Source: UBA2784 sp964494625 | GTDB taxonomy: Bacteria > Pseudomonadota > Alphaproteobacteria > Micropepsales > Micropepsaceae | Assembly (NCBI GenBank): GCA_964494625.1 | Contig: CAZBRT010000001.1 | Span: 744,001-808,000 of the forward strand | Length of the DNA stretch: 64,000 bases | Direction: 5' to 3' | In this document: positions 1 to 8,777 of the stretch, in pieces | Layout: the number at the start of each line of letters is the position of its first letter | Numbering within the stretch: position 1 is the stretch's first letter | The notes under the pieces: generated by a model | Database searches by the model: none | Told to the model about the DNA's origin: nothing | What the model saw: the letters and a program-made list of their open reading frames with translations, nothing else | Position numbers and translations under genes: made by a program

Positions 1-311
1 CCGTGCTGCGCGACCGCAATCGTGCGCGGCGTCTCTTCGGTTTTGACTATACGATCGAGGTCTTTACGCCCGCGGCCAAGCGCCAATACGGCTATTATGT
101 GCTGCCCCTCCTGGAAGGTGACCGCTTTGTCGGCCGGGCCGATGTGCGCGCCGACCGCACGTCGGACAGCCTTGTGATCGCCAAAGTCTGGTGGGAGAAG
201 GGCGTGAAACCAGTGCCCGCCCGGCTGCGTGCGCTTGAGCGCGCCAGCGAGCGGCTTGCCCGCTTTGCGGGCGTCACAAAGACCATGCTTCATCAGGTGA
301 CCCGACCATGA
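1..311 (+). CDS. YcaQ-like winged-helix protein (DUF1006), C-terminal fragment
   Basis: This is the last ~100 residues of a protein whose start lies left of the window. The segment around FDYTIEVFTPAAKRQYGYYV followed by LPLLEGDRFVGRADVRADR matches the C-terminal part of the YcaQ/DUF1006 family, winged-helix proteins that include the E. coli DNA interstrand crosslink glycosylase. The catalytic N-terminal part is not in the window, so activity cannot be judged. The stop codon overlaps the ATG of the next gene by 4 bp, so the two are probably co-transcribed. The frame is open to the window edge; the GTG at position 3 is not taken as a real start. Confidence 0.8.
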   Translation, partial: VLRDRNRARRLFGFDYTIEVFTPAAKRQYGYYVLPLLEGDRFVGRADVRADRTSDSLVIAKVWWEKGVKPVPARLRALERASERLARFAGVTKTMLHQVTRP

Positions 312-1318
312 GAGTGCTTTCAGCCTTGAGGCAGTTCTGGCCGGTCACGCTTTTTGCCGCTTTGATTGCGGGCTGGACCGTGTGGTGGTTCATCGCGGCG
401 GGTGTTGCGGAAGCAGGCCTTGAGGCCATGCGCGCTGACAAAAGCGGCGATTTGCGGCTCACCTATGACGACGTTTCCATCGGCGGCTATCCCTTCCGCA
501 TCGAGGCGACATTCACCAATCTTGAACTCGACTGGCGCGGCGGTGCGTTCCGGGCGGAGAAGGCGATTGCGCATGCGCTGGCGTGGAAGCTCTCGCATAT
601 CGTGGGCGAGGCGGGCGGTATCAAATCGCTTACGCTGGCGACGGCCCCGCGCGAGACCATGACGCTTGTGCCCGACATTTTGCGGCTCAGTGCCATCATT
701 GCCGATGACGGGCAGTTCCGTGTGGATGCCGTTTTCGGCGGCGCGCAAGCAAGTTTCGCACTGGCGGATGGCCGCACACCTGCACTTCAGGCACGGCTCT
801 TCGAGTTTCATGCGCGCAGTCTTGAGGCCGGTGGCGTTGATCTTGTGCTTGCCGCTGCCGACATCGAATTGCAACGCGGCTTTGTAACGGCGCTTGGACC
901 CAAAATCGCGGCGGCGCGCTTTGATGCCCACCTTGCCAATCTGCCACCCGATGAAGGTGCCGTGATCCTGACCGCGCTCGACAGCTGGCCGGACTTCGTG
1001 CTGCGCTGGGCCAACGCCAAGGGCGCGGTTGATCTCAAGGCGCTTACGCTCAACTGGGGCCGTTTTGCGATGACGGCCAAGGGCGCGCTGACGCTGGCGT
1101 CCGACGGTGATCCCGAAGGAAGCCTTCTCCTCGACGTGACGGGTTCCGACGGGCTTGTCGCCGCGCTGGAAGAGGGTGGTGCGCCCTATGCGCGCCTGGC
1201 CGCGCTGGCGGTTGACATCCTCTCGCTTGGCGGATTTGCGGGCGGCACGGCGAACGCGCTCACTTTGCCGCTTGAACTCAGGGACGGCACGCTCGGACTT
1301 GATGCAAGCCCGCTTTAG
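308..1318 (+). CDS. DUF2125 domain-containing protein
   Basis: A 336-residue protein with one N-terminal membrane segment (about residues 12-34, FWPVTLFAALIAGWTVWWF) and a long exported part. The early motif LTYDDVSIGGYPFR with the following FTNLELDW is the signature of the DUF2125 family, alphaproteobacterial envelope proteins of unknown function. The repeated amphipathic, strand-like pattern resembles AsmA-like lipid-facing proteins, but that is inference. The ATG overlaps the stop of the YcaQ-like gene by 4 bp. Its 3' end overlaps the converging tyrC gene by 4 bp, leaving no room for a separate terminator. Confidence 0.82.
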   Translation: MRVLSALRQFWPVTLFAALIAGWTVWWFIAAGVAEAGLEAMRADKSGDLRLTYDDVSIGGYPFRIEATFTNLELDWRGGAFRAEKAIAHALAWKLSHIVGEAGGIKSLTLATAPRETMTLVPDILRLSAIIADDGQFRVDAVFGGAQASFALADGRTPALQARLFEFHARSLEAGGVDLVLAAADIELQRGFVTALGPKIAAARFDAHLANLPPDEGAVILTALDSWPDFVLRWANAKGAVDLKALTLNWGRFAMTAKGALTLASDGDPEGSLLLDVTGSDGLVAALEEGGAPYARLAALAVDILSLGGFAGGTANALTLPLELRDGTLGLDASPL

Positions 1319-2244
1319 CCGCCTTGCCTCGTGTCCGCATTGCGGCCGAAATTGCTCGCCGCCGTATCCTGACCCGCCTCAATGATTGAGCGGCGGATCG
1401 TGCGCGTGCGCGCAAAGAGGTTGAACAGCGCATCGCCGTCGCCCCAGCGTATGGCGCGCTGGAGCGCGGTCAGGTCTTCGGTAAAGCGCTGAAGCATTTC
1501 CAGAACCGCCTCGCGGTTGTTCAAAAATACGTCGCGCCACATCACGGGGTCGGATGCTGCGATGCGCGTGAAGTCGCGAAAGCCGCCCGCCGAATATTTG
1601 ATGACTTCCGACTGCGTCACCTCCTCCAGATCAGCGGCGGTGCCGACGATGTTGTAGGCGATGAGATGCGGCAAATGGCTGGTGATGGCGAGAACGAGAT
1701 CATGGTGCCTCGGCTCCATCATCTCGACCTTGCTGCCACAGGCACGCCAGAAGGCGGCAAGCGTCCCGGCGGCCTCTGCATCCGCGCCGGGCATGGGTGT
1801 CAGGATGCACCAGCGTTCGTCGAACAACTCGGCAAAGCCTGCCTCCGGGCCGGAATGCTCGGTGCCGGCAATCGGATGGCCGGGAATGAAATGCACGCCC
1901 TCGGGCACATGCGGGGCGCAGTCCTTGATGACGGCAGCCTTGACCGAGCCGACGTCACTTACAATCGCCCCCTTCTTCAGGTGCGGTGCGATTTCCGCCA
2001 TCGCGGGGCCGAGCGCGCCCACAGGCAGGCACAGCATGACAAGGTCGGCGTTCGCAACGGCATCCTTCATCGTGTCGTGAATCGAATGGCAAAAGCCGAG
2101 CCGGGATGCGGTGGCGCGGGTCGCCTCGCTGCGCGCGTGGCCTGCAATATGTCCGGCAAGGTTGCCCCGTCGCATCGCATGGGCGAGTGACGACCCGATG
2201 AGCCCGACACCGATCAGCGCCACGCGGTCAAACATCACGCTCAT
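1315..2244 (-). CDS. tyrC: Prephenate/arogenate (cyclohexadienyl) dehydrogenase
   Basis: A 309-residue NAD(P)-dependent dehydrogenase making 4-hydroxyphenylpyruvate or tyrosine from prephenate or arogenate. The N-terminal Rossmann motif is VALIGVGLIGSSLA (residues 8-21). Family residues are visible in VSDVGSVKAAV, the catalytic-His segment FIPGHPIAGTEHSG (about residues 118-131) and the helical C-terminal domain with ITSHLPHLIAY. It lacks chorismate mutase and ACT domains, so it is the short TyrC form. It is the last gene of a three-gene operon (chorismate mutase, hisC, tyrC), each joined by a 4-bp ATGA overlap. Prephenate versus arogenate preference cannot be read from the sequence. Confidence 0.93.
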   Translation of the reverse strand: MSVMFDRVALIGVGLIGSSLAHAMRRGNLAGHIAGHARSEATRATASRLGFCHSIHDTMKDAVANADLVMLCLPVGALGPAMAEIAPHLKKGAIVSDVGSVKAAVIKDCAPHVPEGVHFIPGHPIAGTEHSGPEAGFAELFDERWCILTPMPGADAEAAGTLAAFWRACGSKVEMMEPRHHDLVLAITSHLPHLIAYNIVGTAADLEEVTQSEVIKYSAGGFRDFTRIAASDPVMWRDVFLNNREAVLEMLQRFTEDLTALQRAIRWGDGDALFNLFARTRTIRRSIIEAGQDTAASNFGRNADTRQGG

Positions 2245-3341
2245 GGTTTTGCCTTGACGAAGGCGGTGAGGGCTTCGACCACAAGCTCATTGGCTTCCTG
2301 TGTTCCCACAGTCAGGCGCAGCGCATCCGGCAATCCGTAATTGCGCACGCCACGCAGGATGAGCCCGCGCGCCATCAGGAAATTGTCGGCGTCATCCGCC
2401 GTTTTTCCCTTTTCGCGCGGAAAATGGATCAAGAGGAAGTTGCAGACGCTGTCATCGACGTGAAGCCCCAGCGCACGGATTGCGCGCGCGAGAATTCCAA
2501 GCCATTTCGTGTTGTGGGCAATCGATGCCTTCACATGGTCGCGGTCCTCGATGGCGGCGGCCGCAGCTGCCTGGGCGGGCACCGACACGTTGAAAGGACC
2601 GCGCGCGCGGTTGAGGTGACCGATGATTTCCGGTGACCCATGGAGCCAGCCCACCCGCAATCCCGCCAGCGCATGGATTTTCGAAAACGTTCGCGTGAAG
2701 ATGACGCGCGGATGGGACCGCGAGGGCTCAAGGCCTGATTCATATTCCGGCGCTTCCACATATTCTGCATAGGCCGCGTCAATCACCATCAGCGCGTGGC
2801 CGGGCAGGGCATCGATCAGGCGCTTGACCTGCGCCTTCGTCAGGTAGCTGCCGGTCGGGTTGTTGGGGTTGGCCAGGAATACGATGCGCGTGCGCGGCCC
2901 CATGCGCGCGATCATGGCATCGACATCGACGATGCGCCTCGGCTCGGGCACGACAACCGGTACCGCGCTCGCCGCAAGGGCCGCGATCCGGTAAACGAGA
3001 AAGGCGTGCTCGCTGTAAAGAACCTCATCGCCGGGGCGGCAATAGACCTGCGTCACGAGATGCAAGAGTTCATCAGAACCGTTGCCGCAGATGATGCGCT
3101 CGGCGTTCAGCCCATGCACGCGCGCAATCGCCTCGCGCAAAAGGCGCGACGAACCTTCGGGATAGATCGCCAATTGGCCGATGGCCGCGCGATAGGCGTC
3201 AAGCGCACGGGCGCTTGGGCCCATGGGGGATTCATTCGACGACAATTTGAATACGCGCGCTGCACCCGGCGCACCGGCGCGGCCACCGACATAGGGTTCA
3301 ATGTCGAGAATGCCGGGAACCGGCTCAATAGCGGAATTCAT
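2241..3341 (-). CDS. hisC: Histidinol-phosphate / aromatic aminotransferase
   Basis: A 366-residue fold-type I PLP aminotransferase. Visible marks are the substrate region KLSSNESPMGPS, NPNNPTGSYL (about residues 163-172), the Asp-Tyr region IDAAYAEYVE, and the PLP lysine in TRTFSKIHALAGLRVGW. The family transfers amino groups in histidine synthesis; copies next to tyrC (as in Zymomonas hisH-tyrC) also serve tyrosine and phenylalanine synthesis. The location between a chorismate mutase gene and tyrC, with ATGA overlaps on both sides, supports an aromatic role here. Whether it also makes histidinol phosphate is undetermined, since no other his gene is in the window. Confidence 0.92.
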   Translation of the reverse strand: MNSAIEPVPGILDIEPYVGGRAGAPGAARVFKLSSNESPMGPSARALDAYRAAIGQLAIYPEGSSRLLREAIARVHGLNAERIICGNGSDELLHLVTQVYCRPGDEVLYSEHAFLVYRIAALAASAVPVVVPEPRRIVDVDAMIARMGPRTRIVFLANPNNPTGSYLTKAQVKRLIDALPGHALMVIDAAYAEYVEAPEYESGLEPSRSHPRVIFTRTFSKIHALAGLRVGWLHGSPEIIGHLNRARGPFNVSVPAQAAAAAAIEDRDHVKASIAHNTKWLGILARAIRALGLHVDDSVCNFLLIHFPREKGKTADDADNFLMARGLILRGVRNYGLPDALRLTVGTQEANELVVEALTAFVKAKP

Positions 3342-4249
3342 GTCGAACCCTTGGCGGCAAGCGGACGGGCATAGGCGCCAATCAAAGCAACGAAACTGAC
3401 AGCTTCGCGTGCCGCCTTGGCAAACTGGGCAAGCCGCGGATCGCCGGGCGGCACAAAGCCCGGCACTTGCACCAGAAAAAGTGCTGGCGATTTGCGCTTG
3501 TCTTCGTTCACGCCGTCGATGATCGCGCCTTCGAGCCCGTGCGCCTTCAAGAGGCCCACGAGCCGCCCGCGGCTCACGTCGGGCTCCACCTCGACAGCAA
3601 CAAGGCTCAGATCGTCACCGCTTTCTTCGGGCATCGCGGAGGCAATCACAAAGGCCGACGGCGACGTTCCCTCGATGAAGGGCAGGCGCGCGATGACCAG
3701 CGGCTTGACGCCTTCGCCGCGCCCCAATTGCGTCCACCAGGCCCGCGCTGCGGGTGCTTCGGCGCCGGGTGCGGGCACGATGCCGATGACCGAGGTCGAG
3801 GCGGCGCATTCCTGCACGACCTGATTCGCCTTGGCGAAAGGCGTCATCGGTGCCGATGAACCGAAATGGGCGCGCGCCAGATCCCAATAGTCCGGCGCGT
3901 CATCGCCGGAATAGACAGCGAGCGAAAAAGGCGCCTGAAGCGCCAGCTTGGCCGAGATGATCTCGCGCCAGACCCGGAAGATCACGGAAAGGGGCAGCTT
4001 GCCGGTATGGCGGGCTGCCAGCCGCCGCAGGATCTGCGCCTCGCGCCCCGGCCGCATCGCGTTTTCGACTGCGCCTGTGTCCGGGCCAGCGCCCATGCCC
4101 TTGGCGGCAGCGATGGCTGCAACCGTGTCGGCGCGTTTCAGGATCAGGTCGTGGATCTTCGTGTCGACAGCGTCGATCGTTTTGCGCAGACGGGCCAGTG
4201 CTGCAGCTTTGCCCGGCTTGACCGCCGCCGGTTTCTTGTTCTCGCTCAT
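3338..4249 (-). CDS. Chorismate mutase with degenerate prephenate-dehydratase-like region
   Basis: A 303-residue protein from the ATG at 4249; a longer reading from 4336 would run into the metX promoter region. The N-terminal ~95 residues form an AroQ-type chorismate mutase (LARLRKTIDAVDTKIHDLIL, then RPGREAQILRRL and FRVWREIISA). The middle (FSLAVYSGDDAPDYWDLARAHF onward) resembles prephenate dehydratase lobes. Where those enzymes carry the catalytic Thr-Arg-Phe this one reads SPSAFVIA, so dehydratase activity is doubtful. The C-terminus (LSLVAVEVEPDVSRGRLVGL) looks like an ACT regulatory domain. It is the first gene of the aromatic operon, divergent from metX with 176 bp between starts. Confidence 0.82.
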   Translation of the reverse strand: MSENKKPAAVKPGKAAALARLRKTIDAVDTKIHDLILKRADTVAAIAAAKGMGAGPDTGAVENAMRPGREAQILRRLAARHTGKLPLSVIFRVWREIISAKLALQAPFSLAVYSGDDAPDYWDLARAHFGSSAPMTPFAKANQVVQECAASTSVIGIVPAPGAEAPAARAWWTQLGRGEGVKPLVIARLPFIEGTSPSAFVIASAMPEESGDDLSLVAVEVEPDVSRGRLVGLLKAHGLEGAIIDGVNEDKRKSPALFLVQVPGFVPPGDPRLAQFAKAAREAVSFVALIGAYARPLAAKGST

Positions 4250-4425
4250 GGTGTGGTGAAGCTGTCCGCCAGCCAGTCCTCTCGTCATGCCAGGCTCTCC
4301 CGCCCGCACCCATTTTGGCGGAGCGGACGCGCCCACGCAAAGAAAAGATTGACAGGAAGCGCTTTCCCGCCCGAATGAACGCGAGGCGGTGTCAGGGCCG
4401 CATTTCAGGCAGGATCAGGCGGAGA

Positions 4426-5601
4426 ATGACGTCAGGGCAGGATCATGCAGGCATTGCGCCGGGTTTTGACGGCAGCATGACCTTTACCGGTCCGCAGGCG
4501 CTCCGGCTGGACAGCGGCGAATTGATTGATCCCCTGACCATCGCCTGGTGCACCTGGGGCACACTGAATGCTGCGCGGTCCAATGCCATCCTCATCTGTC
4601 ACGCGCTGACGGGCGACCAGTATGTCGCCAGCGCCAATCCCCAAACCGGCAAGCCCGCGTGGTGGCCGACCATGGTGGGGCCCGGCCGCGCCTTTGATAC
4701 CGACCGCTACTTCATCATCTGCGCCAATGTGATCGGCGGGTGCATGGGTTCCAGCGGCCCGGCATCGGTCAATCCGGCGACAGGCGAGGCCTATGGTCTT
4801 TCATTTCCCGTCATCACCATTGCCGATATGGTGCGTGCCCAGCGTGTGCTGATCGATCATCTGGGGATCGGGCGGCTCTTGTGCGTGGCGGGCGGCTCCA
4901 TGGGCGGCATGCAGGTGCTGGAATGGGCGGCAAGCCATCCCGATCGCGTCGTGTCCGCCATCCCGATTGCAACAGCGGCGCGGCACTCCGCACAAAACAT
5001 CGCCTTCCATGAAGTGGGCCGGCAAGCGGTGATGGCTGATCCTGACTGGGCGGGCGGGCGCTATGCCGCGTCGGGCAAGCAGCCGGCCAAAGGTCTTGCC
5101 GTTGCGCGCATGGCGGCGCACGTGACTTATCTCTCCGAGCAGGCTTTGCAGCGCAAGTTCGGGCGCAATCTGCAGGATCGCACGACTGTCTCGTTCGGCT
5201 TTGACGCGGATTTCCAGGTTGAATCCTATCTGCGTCATCAGGGCGCCAGTTTCGTGGACCGCTTTGACGCCAATTCCTATCTCTACATCACGCGGGCGAT
5301 GGACTATTTCGACCTTGCCGCATCCCATGGCGGCCAACTGGCCAATGCCTTCCGCGACACCAAGGCGCGGTTCTGCGTCGTCTCCTTCACCAGCGACTGG
5401 CTCTTTCCCACGCCGGAAAGCCGCCGCATCGTGCATGCGCTCAATGCGGCTGCCGCGGATGTGAGCTTTGTCGAATTTTCGACCGACAAGGGGCATGACG
5501 CCTTTCTGCTCGACGAGCCGGAGATGTCACGCACGCTGTCGCGCTTTGTGCAATCGGTCGCCGAGCGGGTGGGCGCCGTTCCGGGAGGGACAGCACGATG
5601 A
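4426..5601 (+). CDS. metX: Homoserine O-acyltransferase (MetX)
   Basis: A 391-residue alpha/beta-hydrolase-fold enzyme that activates homoserine with an acyl group for methionine synthesis. Marks are CHALTGDQYVAS, GGCMGSSGPASVNP, the nucleophile elbow GGSMGGMQVLEWA, and a late Asp and His in TSDWLFPTPESRR and TDKGHDAFLLDEPEM. Acetyl versus succinyl preference is not assigned. The ATG at 4426 begins close to the first conserved residues; starts further upstream give a basic, non-conserved leader overlapping the divergent operon's promoter region. The stop overlaps metW by 4 bp. I looked for a SAM-II-type riboswitch upstream and could not match one. Confidence 0.93.
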   Translation: MTSGQDHAGIAPGFDGSMTFTGPQALRLDSGELIDPLTIAWCTWGTLNAARSNAILICHALTGDQYVASANPQTGKPAWWPTMVGPGRAFDTDRYFIICANVIGGCMGSSGPASVNPATGEAYGLSFPVITIADMVRAQRVLIDHLGIGRLLCVAGGSMGGMQVLEWAASHPDRVVSAIPIATAARHSAQNIAFHEVGRQAVMADPDWAGGRYAASGKQPAKGLAVARMAAHVTYLSEQALQRKFGRNLQDRTTVSFGFDADFQVESYLRHQGASFVDRFDANSYLYITRAMDYFDLAASHGGQLANAFRDTKARFCVVSFTSDWLFPTPESRRIVHALNAAAADVSFVEFSTDKGHDAFLLDEPEMSRTLSRFVQSVAERVGAVPGGTAR

Positions 5602-6209
5602 GCGCGCTGCGCCCCGATCTTGCTGCCATCGCGGGGCTCGTTGCGCCGGGCGCGCGTGTTCTCGATGTCGGCTGCGGCGATGGCGCGCTTCTGGAGCATC
5701 TGGTGCGCGAAAAGGGCGTGACCGGCCGCGGCATGGAGTTGTCGCAAGAGGGGGTCAATGCCTGCGTCGCGCATGGCCTGTCGGTGGTGCAGGGCGATGC
5801 CGACCTTGATCTTGCCGATTATCCGTCAGCGGTCTTCGACTATGTGATCCTCAGCGAGACCATCCAGGCGATGCGGCGGCCCAAGGCGGTCCTTGTCGAG
5901 ATCATGCGCATCGGCGTGCGCGGCATCGTCTCGCTTCCCAATTTCGGCCACTGGAAAATCCGCCTGCAGCTCCTCTTCTCGGGCCGCATGCCGGTGACGC
6001 GTGCGCTCGACAATAATTGGCATGACACGCCGAATGTGCATCTGTGCACGATCGCCGATTTTGCGGCACTTTGCGCCGATTGCGGTATCCGCATCGAGCG
6101 CGCGATGACGTTGTCACGCGGACGCTTGCGCGAAATTCCGGTCAACGGCAGGGCCGGCAATCTTATGGCCGAAACAGCGATCTTCGTGCTGACGCGGCTG
6201 CCCGGCTAA
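5598..6209 (+). CDS. metW: Methionine biosynthesis protein MetW
   Basis: A 203-residue protein with a class I methyltransferase-like fold: the SAM-site motif VLDVGCGDGALLEHL (about residues 21-35) and FDYVILSETIQAMRRP. MetW is nearly always encoded next to metX in Alpha- and Betaproteobacteria and has been reported to support MetX activity; it is not proven to methylate a substrate. The later segment VSLPNFGHWKIRLQLLFSGR with NNWHDTPNVHLCTIADF is the MetW signature. It overlaps metX by 4 bp, so translation is coupled. Confidence 0.94.
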   Translation: MSALRPDLAAIAGLVAPGARVLDVGCGDGALLEHLVREKGVTGRGMELSQEGVNACVAHGLSVVQGDADLDLADYPSAVFDYVILSETIQAMRRPKAVLVEIMRIGVRGIVSLPNFGHWKIRLQLLFSGRMPVTRALDNNWHDTPNVHLCTIADFAALCADCGIRIERAMTLSRGRLREIPVNGRAGNLMAETAIFVLTRLPG

Positions 6210-6228
6210 GCGACCTCACCAGGCGGCT

Positions 6229-6708
6229 TTACTCGGCGGCGGGCGGCGGGCGGTCAACGGTTCCCATGTCGGCGACGACTTTCCAGCTGCCATCGGCTTC
6301 TTCACGCCAGACGGTGAGGTAGTGGCCGGTCAGGGTCACGCTTGCGTTTTCGGCATCCGGCACCGTCACCAGCGTCCAGTTGCCGTGGGTCCAGCCCATC
6401 AGACCATCTTTGGAGACAGAGCCCTCTTCCGGTTCCCAAGTGAGCGTGCCAGAGGCGGATGCGGCCATGCCCTCGGGCGTTGCGTAGTAGGCTTCCAGCG
6501 CCGCCTTGCCGATGTGCGGTGTGCCGCCCGTGCCGAACATGCGCACATCATCGGCGGAATAAGCGACGAAGGCTTTGGCCGTGCCCTCTGATGCGCTCAT
6601 GGCCGAAAAGGCGCGATCCGCTTCCATCAAATCCTCGACCGAACCGGCCAAAGCAGGGGCCGATATCAGAAGCGTGGTGGCAGCGGCAGCAAGGACGAGG
6701 CGCTTCAT
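6229..6708 (-). CDS. Secreted SnoaL-like / DUF4440 protein
   Basis: A 159-residue protein from the ATG at 6708, giving a clean signal peptide (MKRLVLAAAATTLLISAPALA, cleavage after ALA). The mature part, with LMEADRAFSAMSASEGTAKAF near the start, GKAALEAYYATPEG, and strand pairs ending ADGSWKVVADMG, matches the NTF2-like DUF4440/SnoaL group, in which a cone-shaped fold binds small ligands or catalyses simple reactions. No specific substrate can be named. The upstream extension of the frame to 6948 overlaps the next gene's promoter and is not used. It faces metW tail to tail. Confidence 0.75.
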   Translation of the reverse strand: MKRLVLAAAATTLLISAPALAGSVEDLMEADRAFSAMSASEGTAKAFVAYSADDVRMFGTGGTPHIGKAALEAYYATPEGMAASASGTLTWEPEEGSVSKDGLMGWTHGNWTLVTVPDAENASVTLTGHYLTVWREEADGSWKVVADMGTVDRPPPAAE

Positions 6709-6898
6709 GGGGTTTCCTGCAGGTTTGTTCAGGGTTGGAAGTTTCGACCCTAACAGTGCCGTTTCATCACAGCCAGAGGGCCTCACCACTTGTTGATTCA
6801 CAGTTTTGCCGCATTTGCGCTCGCATTCAGGCCCATTCGCTCCGCCACATTTGCCCCCTGACCTCATGTGGGACCTCATGCGGGGACAAGGGGAGACG

Positions 6899-8065
6899 AT
6901 GGCGCAGGATATTGTAACGCAAGGATCGCTCGGTGGAGGACCACGCAATGTGGACTTCCCGCAGATGCATGCCCCGATGAACGGGCAGACGCTGGACCAG
7001 CTTGCGCCGCTCGCGCCGCCTGCGGACGCGGAAGCCTATGCGCAGGGCCGTCGCGGCGTGCCCCTGAACGAACCCGTTCTCGCGGCCGAAATCGAACGCT
7101 TTGACGAAGGCCAGTCGCGCAAGGCGCTGGAGCTTTCCATCGAGCGCGCCACGCTCAACCGCAACATCACCGGCTTTGGCGTACGCACGCATCTGCTGAC
7201 AGCGCTTGTCTTTGGTCTCGCCATTTTCGGATCGGCGCTGTGGGTCGACTACCACATTGTGCGCGAATTCTGGACGCGGGTGCTTGCCAACGAATTCCTG
7301 GAAGTGCCGCCCGAACTTGCCGACAGCGTGATCTTCAAATCGATGCAGGTCGTGTTCGCCACACTTGCCGTCCACTTCCTCCTGCGCTCCATCGGCAAGG
7401 TGGGGCGTGCGATCTTTGCGGGCTTTGTGTGCCTGCTCGCCATCGGCATGGTGTGGGGCATCGGCATTCTTGTGGCCAATGACGCTTTGCCGGCCGGCGC
7501 GAAGCTTTTCGGCGTCAACCTCTCCAGCGAATCGCAGGGCGTGGATGACACGCTGGCGGCGCTTGGCCTGCCGCCCGCCAACGGCGCAGCCGAGGCGCCC
7601 GCCAATGCCGATCTTGACCGCGGCACGGTTGAAACCGCGCAGACCATGATCTGGCTGGGCTCGCTCTCGGCGATCTTCCTGATCGTGACGGGCGTGGGCG
7701 CGCTTGCGCTGCATGGCGCCGTCGGATCATTCCAGGACCTGACGGGCGGCGAAGGATCGCCGGGCCGCGACCGCCGCATCCGCGTGCAATTCGAACATGA
7801 CTTCTTCACCGATGCGCAGGCGCGCGTGCGGCTGGTCCATACGCGGATTGCCGACGCACTGGCATCCTATGTGCGCGGCGTGATCGATTCCGGCGCCAAT
7901 GACCGCGAGCAGAAGATCGCGCAGGCCGTCGAAGCCTCCGAAGCCGTGCGCAAGCGCTGGACGACCGACACGGTACGCGACCGGCAGTTGCGCGATCCGC
8001 TCGACCTCAAGGCGCGTGCGGGTGGAAAGCCCGAGCTGCGGGCGGTCAAAGGAGGCCGGGCGTAA
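6899..8065 (+). CDS. Membrane protein of unknown family, partner of vWA-like gene
   Basis: I do not recognise this 388-residue protein. The ATG at 6899 follows a GGGGAG ribosome-binding site. The first ~100 residues are soluble. Membrane segments follow: residues ~100-118 (LLTALVFGLAIFGSALWVDY), ~143-160, ~168-187 (GFVCLLAIGMVWGIGILVA), then a periplasmic or linker stretch rich in Ala, Pro and Asn, a fourth segment near 248-270 (WLGSLSAIFLIVTGVGALAL), and a charged C-terminal tail with RRIRVQFEHDFFTDAQARVRL. It ends one base before the next gene, so the two form a pair. The tail may be cytosolic, which would suit a receptor or scaffold, but that is speculation. Confidence 0.7.
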   Translation: MAQDIVTQGSLGGGPRNVDFPQMHAPMNGQTLDQLAPLAPPADAEAYAQGRRGVPLNEPVLAAEIERFDEGQSRKALELSIERATLNRNITGFGVRTHLLTALVFGLAIFGSALWVDYHIVREFWTRVLANEFLEVPPELADSVIFKSMQVVFATLAVHFLLRSIGKVGRAIFAGFVCLLAIGMVWGIGILVANDALPAGAKLFGVNLSSESQGVDDTLAALGLPPANGAAEAPANADLDRGTVETAQTMIWLGSLSAIFLIVTGVGALALHGAVGSFQDLTGGEGSPGRDRRIRVQFEHDFFTDAQARVRLVHTRIADALASYVRGVIDSGANDREQKIAQAVEASEAVRKRWTTDTVRDRQLRDPLDLKARAGGKPELRAVKGGRA

Positions 8066-8066
8066 G

Positions 8067-8771
8067 ATGCGCATGAGCCTCAGGCAAACGGCAATGTTCG
8101 GCGCGGCCATCGGCCTTTCGCTTGCGATCGGCATTTTCCTGCCGCAGATCGTCAGGGCTGAGGAAGGCGAAGTTTTGGCCCCGCGCCATGTGGTGATCGG
8201 GCTCGACATTTCGGCGTCCAATCCCCTGGTCGATGATGCGGTCTGGGCGCGGCGCGTGGCCGAGCGCATCCGCCCCATCATCGCCGAGCTTCCCTTCCGC
8301 AGCCTTGTCACGGTGCGCACGTTCGGCTCCTACGAGCAGGACAATCCCATCCGCTTTGACTTCATGATCAAGCGCGATGCGCTGCCGGGTGATGTCTCGA
8401 CGCTGATTGCGGAGTTCGTGGCGGGCATCCCCATCCTTGTGAAGAACGGCAAGTTGCAGCCGCAGCAGACGACCAACATCATCGGCTTCATGCAGACGAT
8501 GGCAATTGTCGTCGATTGCACCGAAATGCGCACCGATTACATCCTGGCAACCGACGGCTATGAGGACAGCGACTTCGTGAAGCTGAAGTCAAAGAACGCC
8601 GTCCTGCCCGCGCCCGACACGCCGTGGTTCGGCGGTTGCGGCAGCTTCATCATGATGGGCGTTGGTCAGGGCGGTGACGGTCCGATCGAGACGAAGCGCA
8701 TCTCCGACCAGTGGAACTCGTGGTCGGTCACGGCGGGTTTTACCGATTATCAGGGCCTGTTCGACTGGTAA
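8067..8771 (+). CDS. Exported protein with a von Willebrand A-like domain
   Basis: A 234-residue protein preceded by a GGAGG site 11 bases before the ATG at 8067. An N-terminal hydrophobic segment (residues ~8-27, FGAAIGLSLAIGIFLPQIVR, then AEE) looks like a signal peptide. The domain begins HVVIGLDISASNPLVDD, where DISAS fits the metal-ion-dependent adhesion site DxSxS of vWA domains. A later ILATDGYEDSDF could supply the second metal-site aspartate. It is one base downstream of the membrane protein gene, so they probably act together at the inner membrane. The ligand is unknown. Confidence 0.7.
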   Translation: MRMSLRQTAMFGAAIGLSLAIGIFLPQIVRAEEGEVLAPRHVVIGLDISASNPLVDDAVWARRVAERIRPIIAELPFRSLVTVRTFGSYEQDNPIRFDFMIKRDALPGDVSTLIAEFVAGIPILVKNGKLQPQQTTNIIGFMQTMAIVVDCTEMRTDYILATDGYEDSDFVKLKSKNAVLPAPDTPWFGGCGSFIMMGVGQGGDGPIETKRISDQWNSWSVTAGFTDYQGLFDW

Positions 8772-8777
8772 GCGCTC

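Noticed and set aside
4250..4425. SAM riboswitch upstream of metX
   Set aside because: SAM-II switches are common before alphaproteobacterial met genes, but I could not fit the conserved pseudoknot and core sequence here; a covariance-model search would decide.
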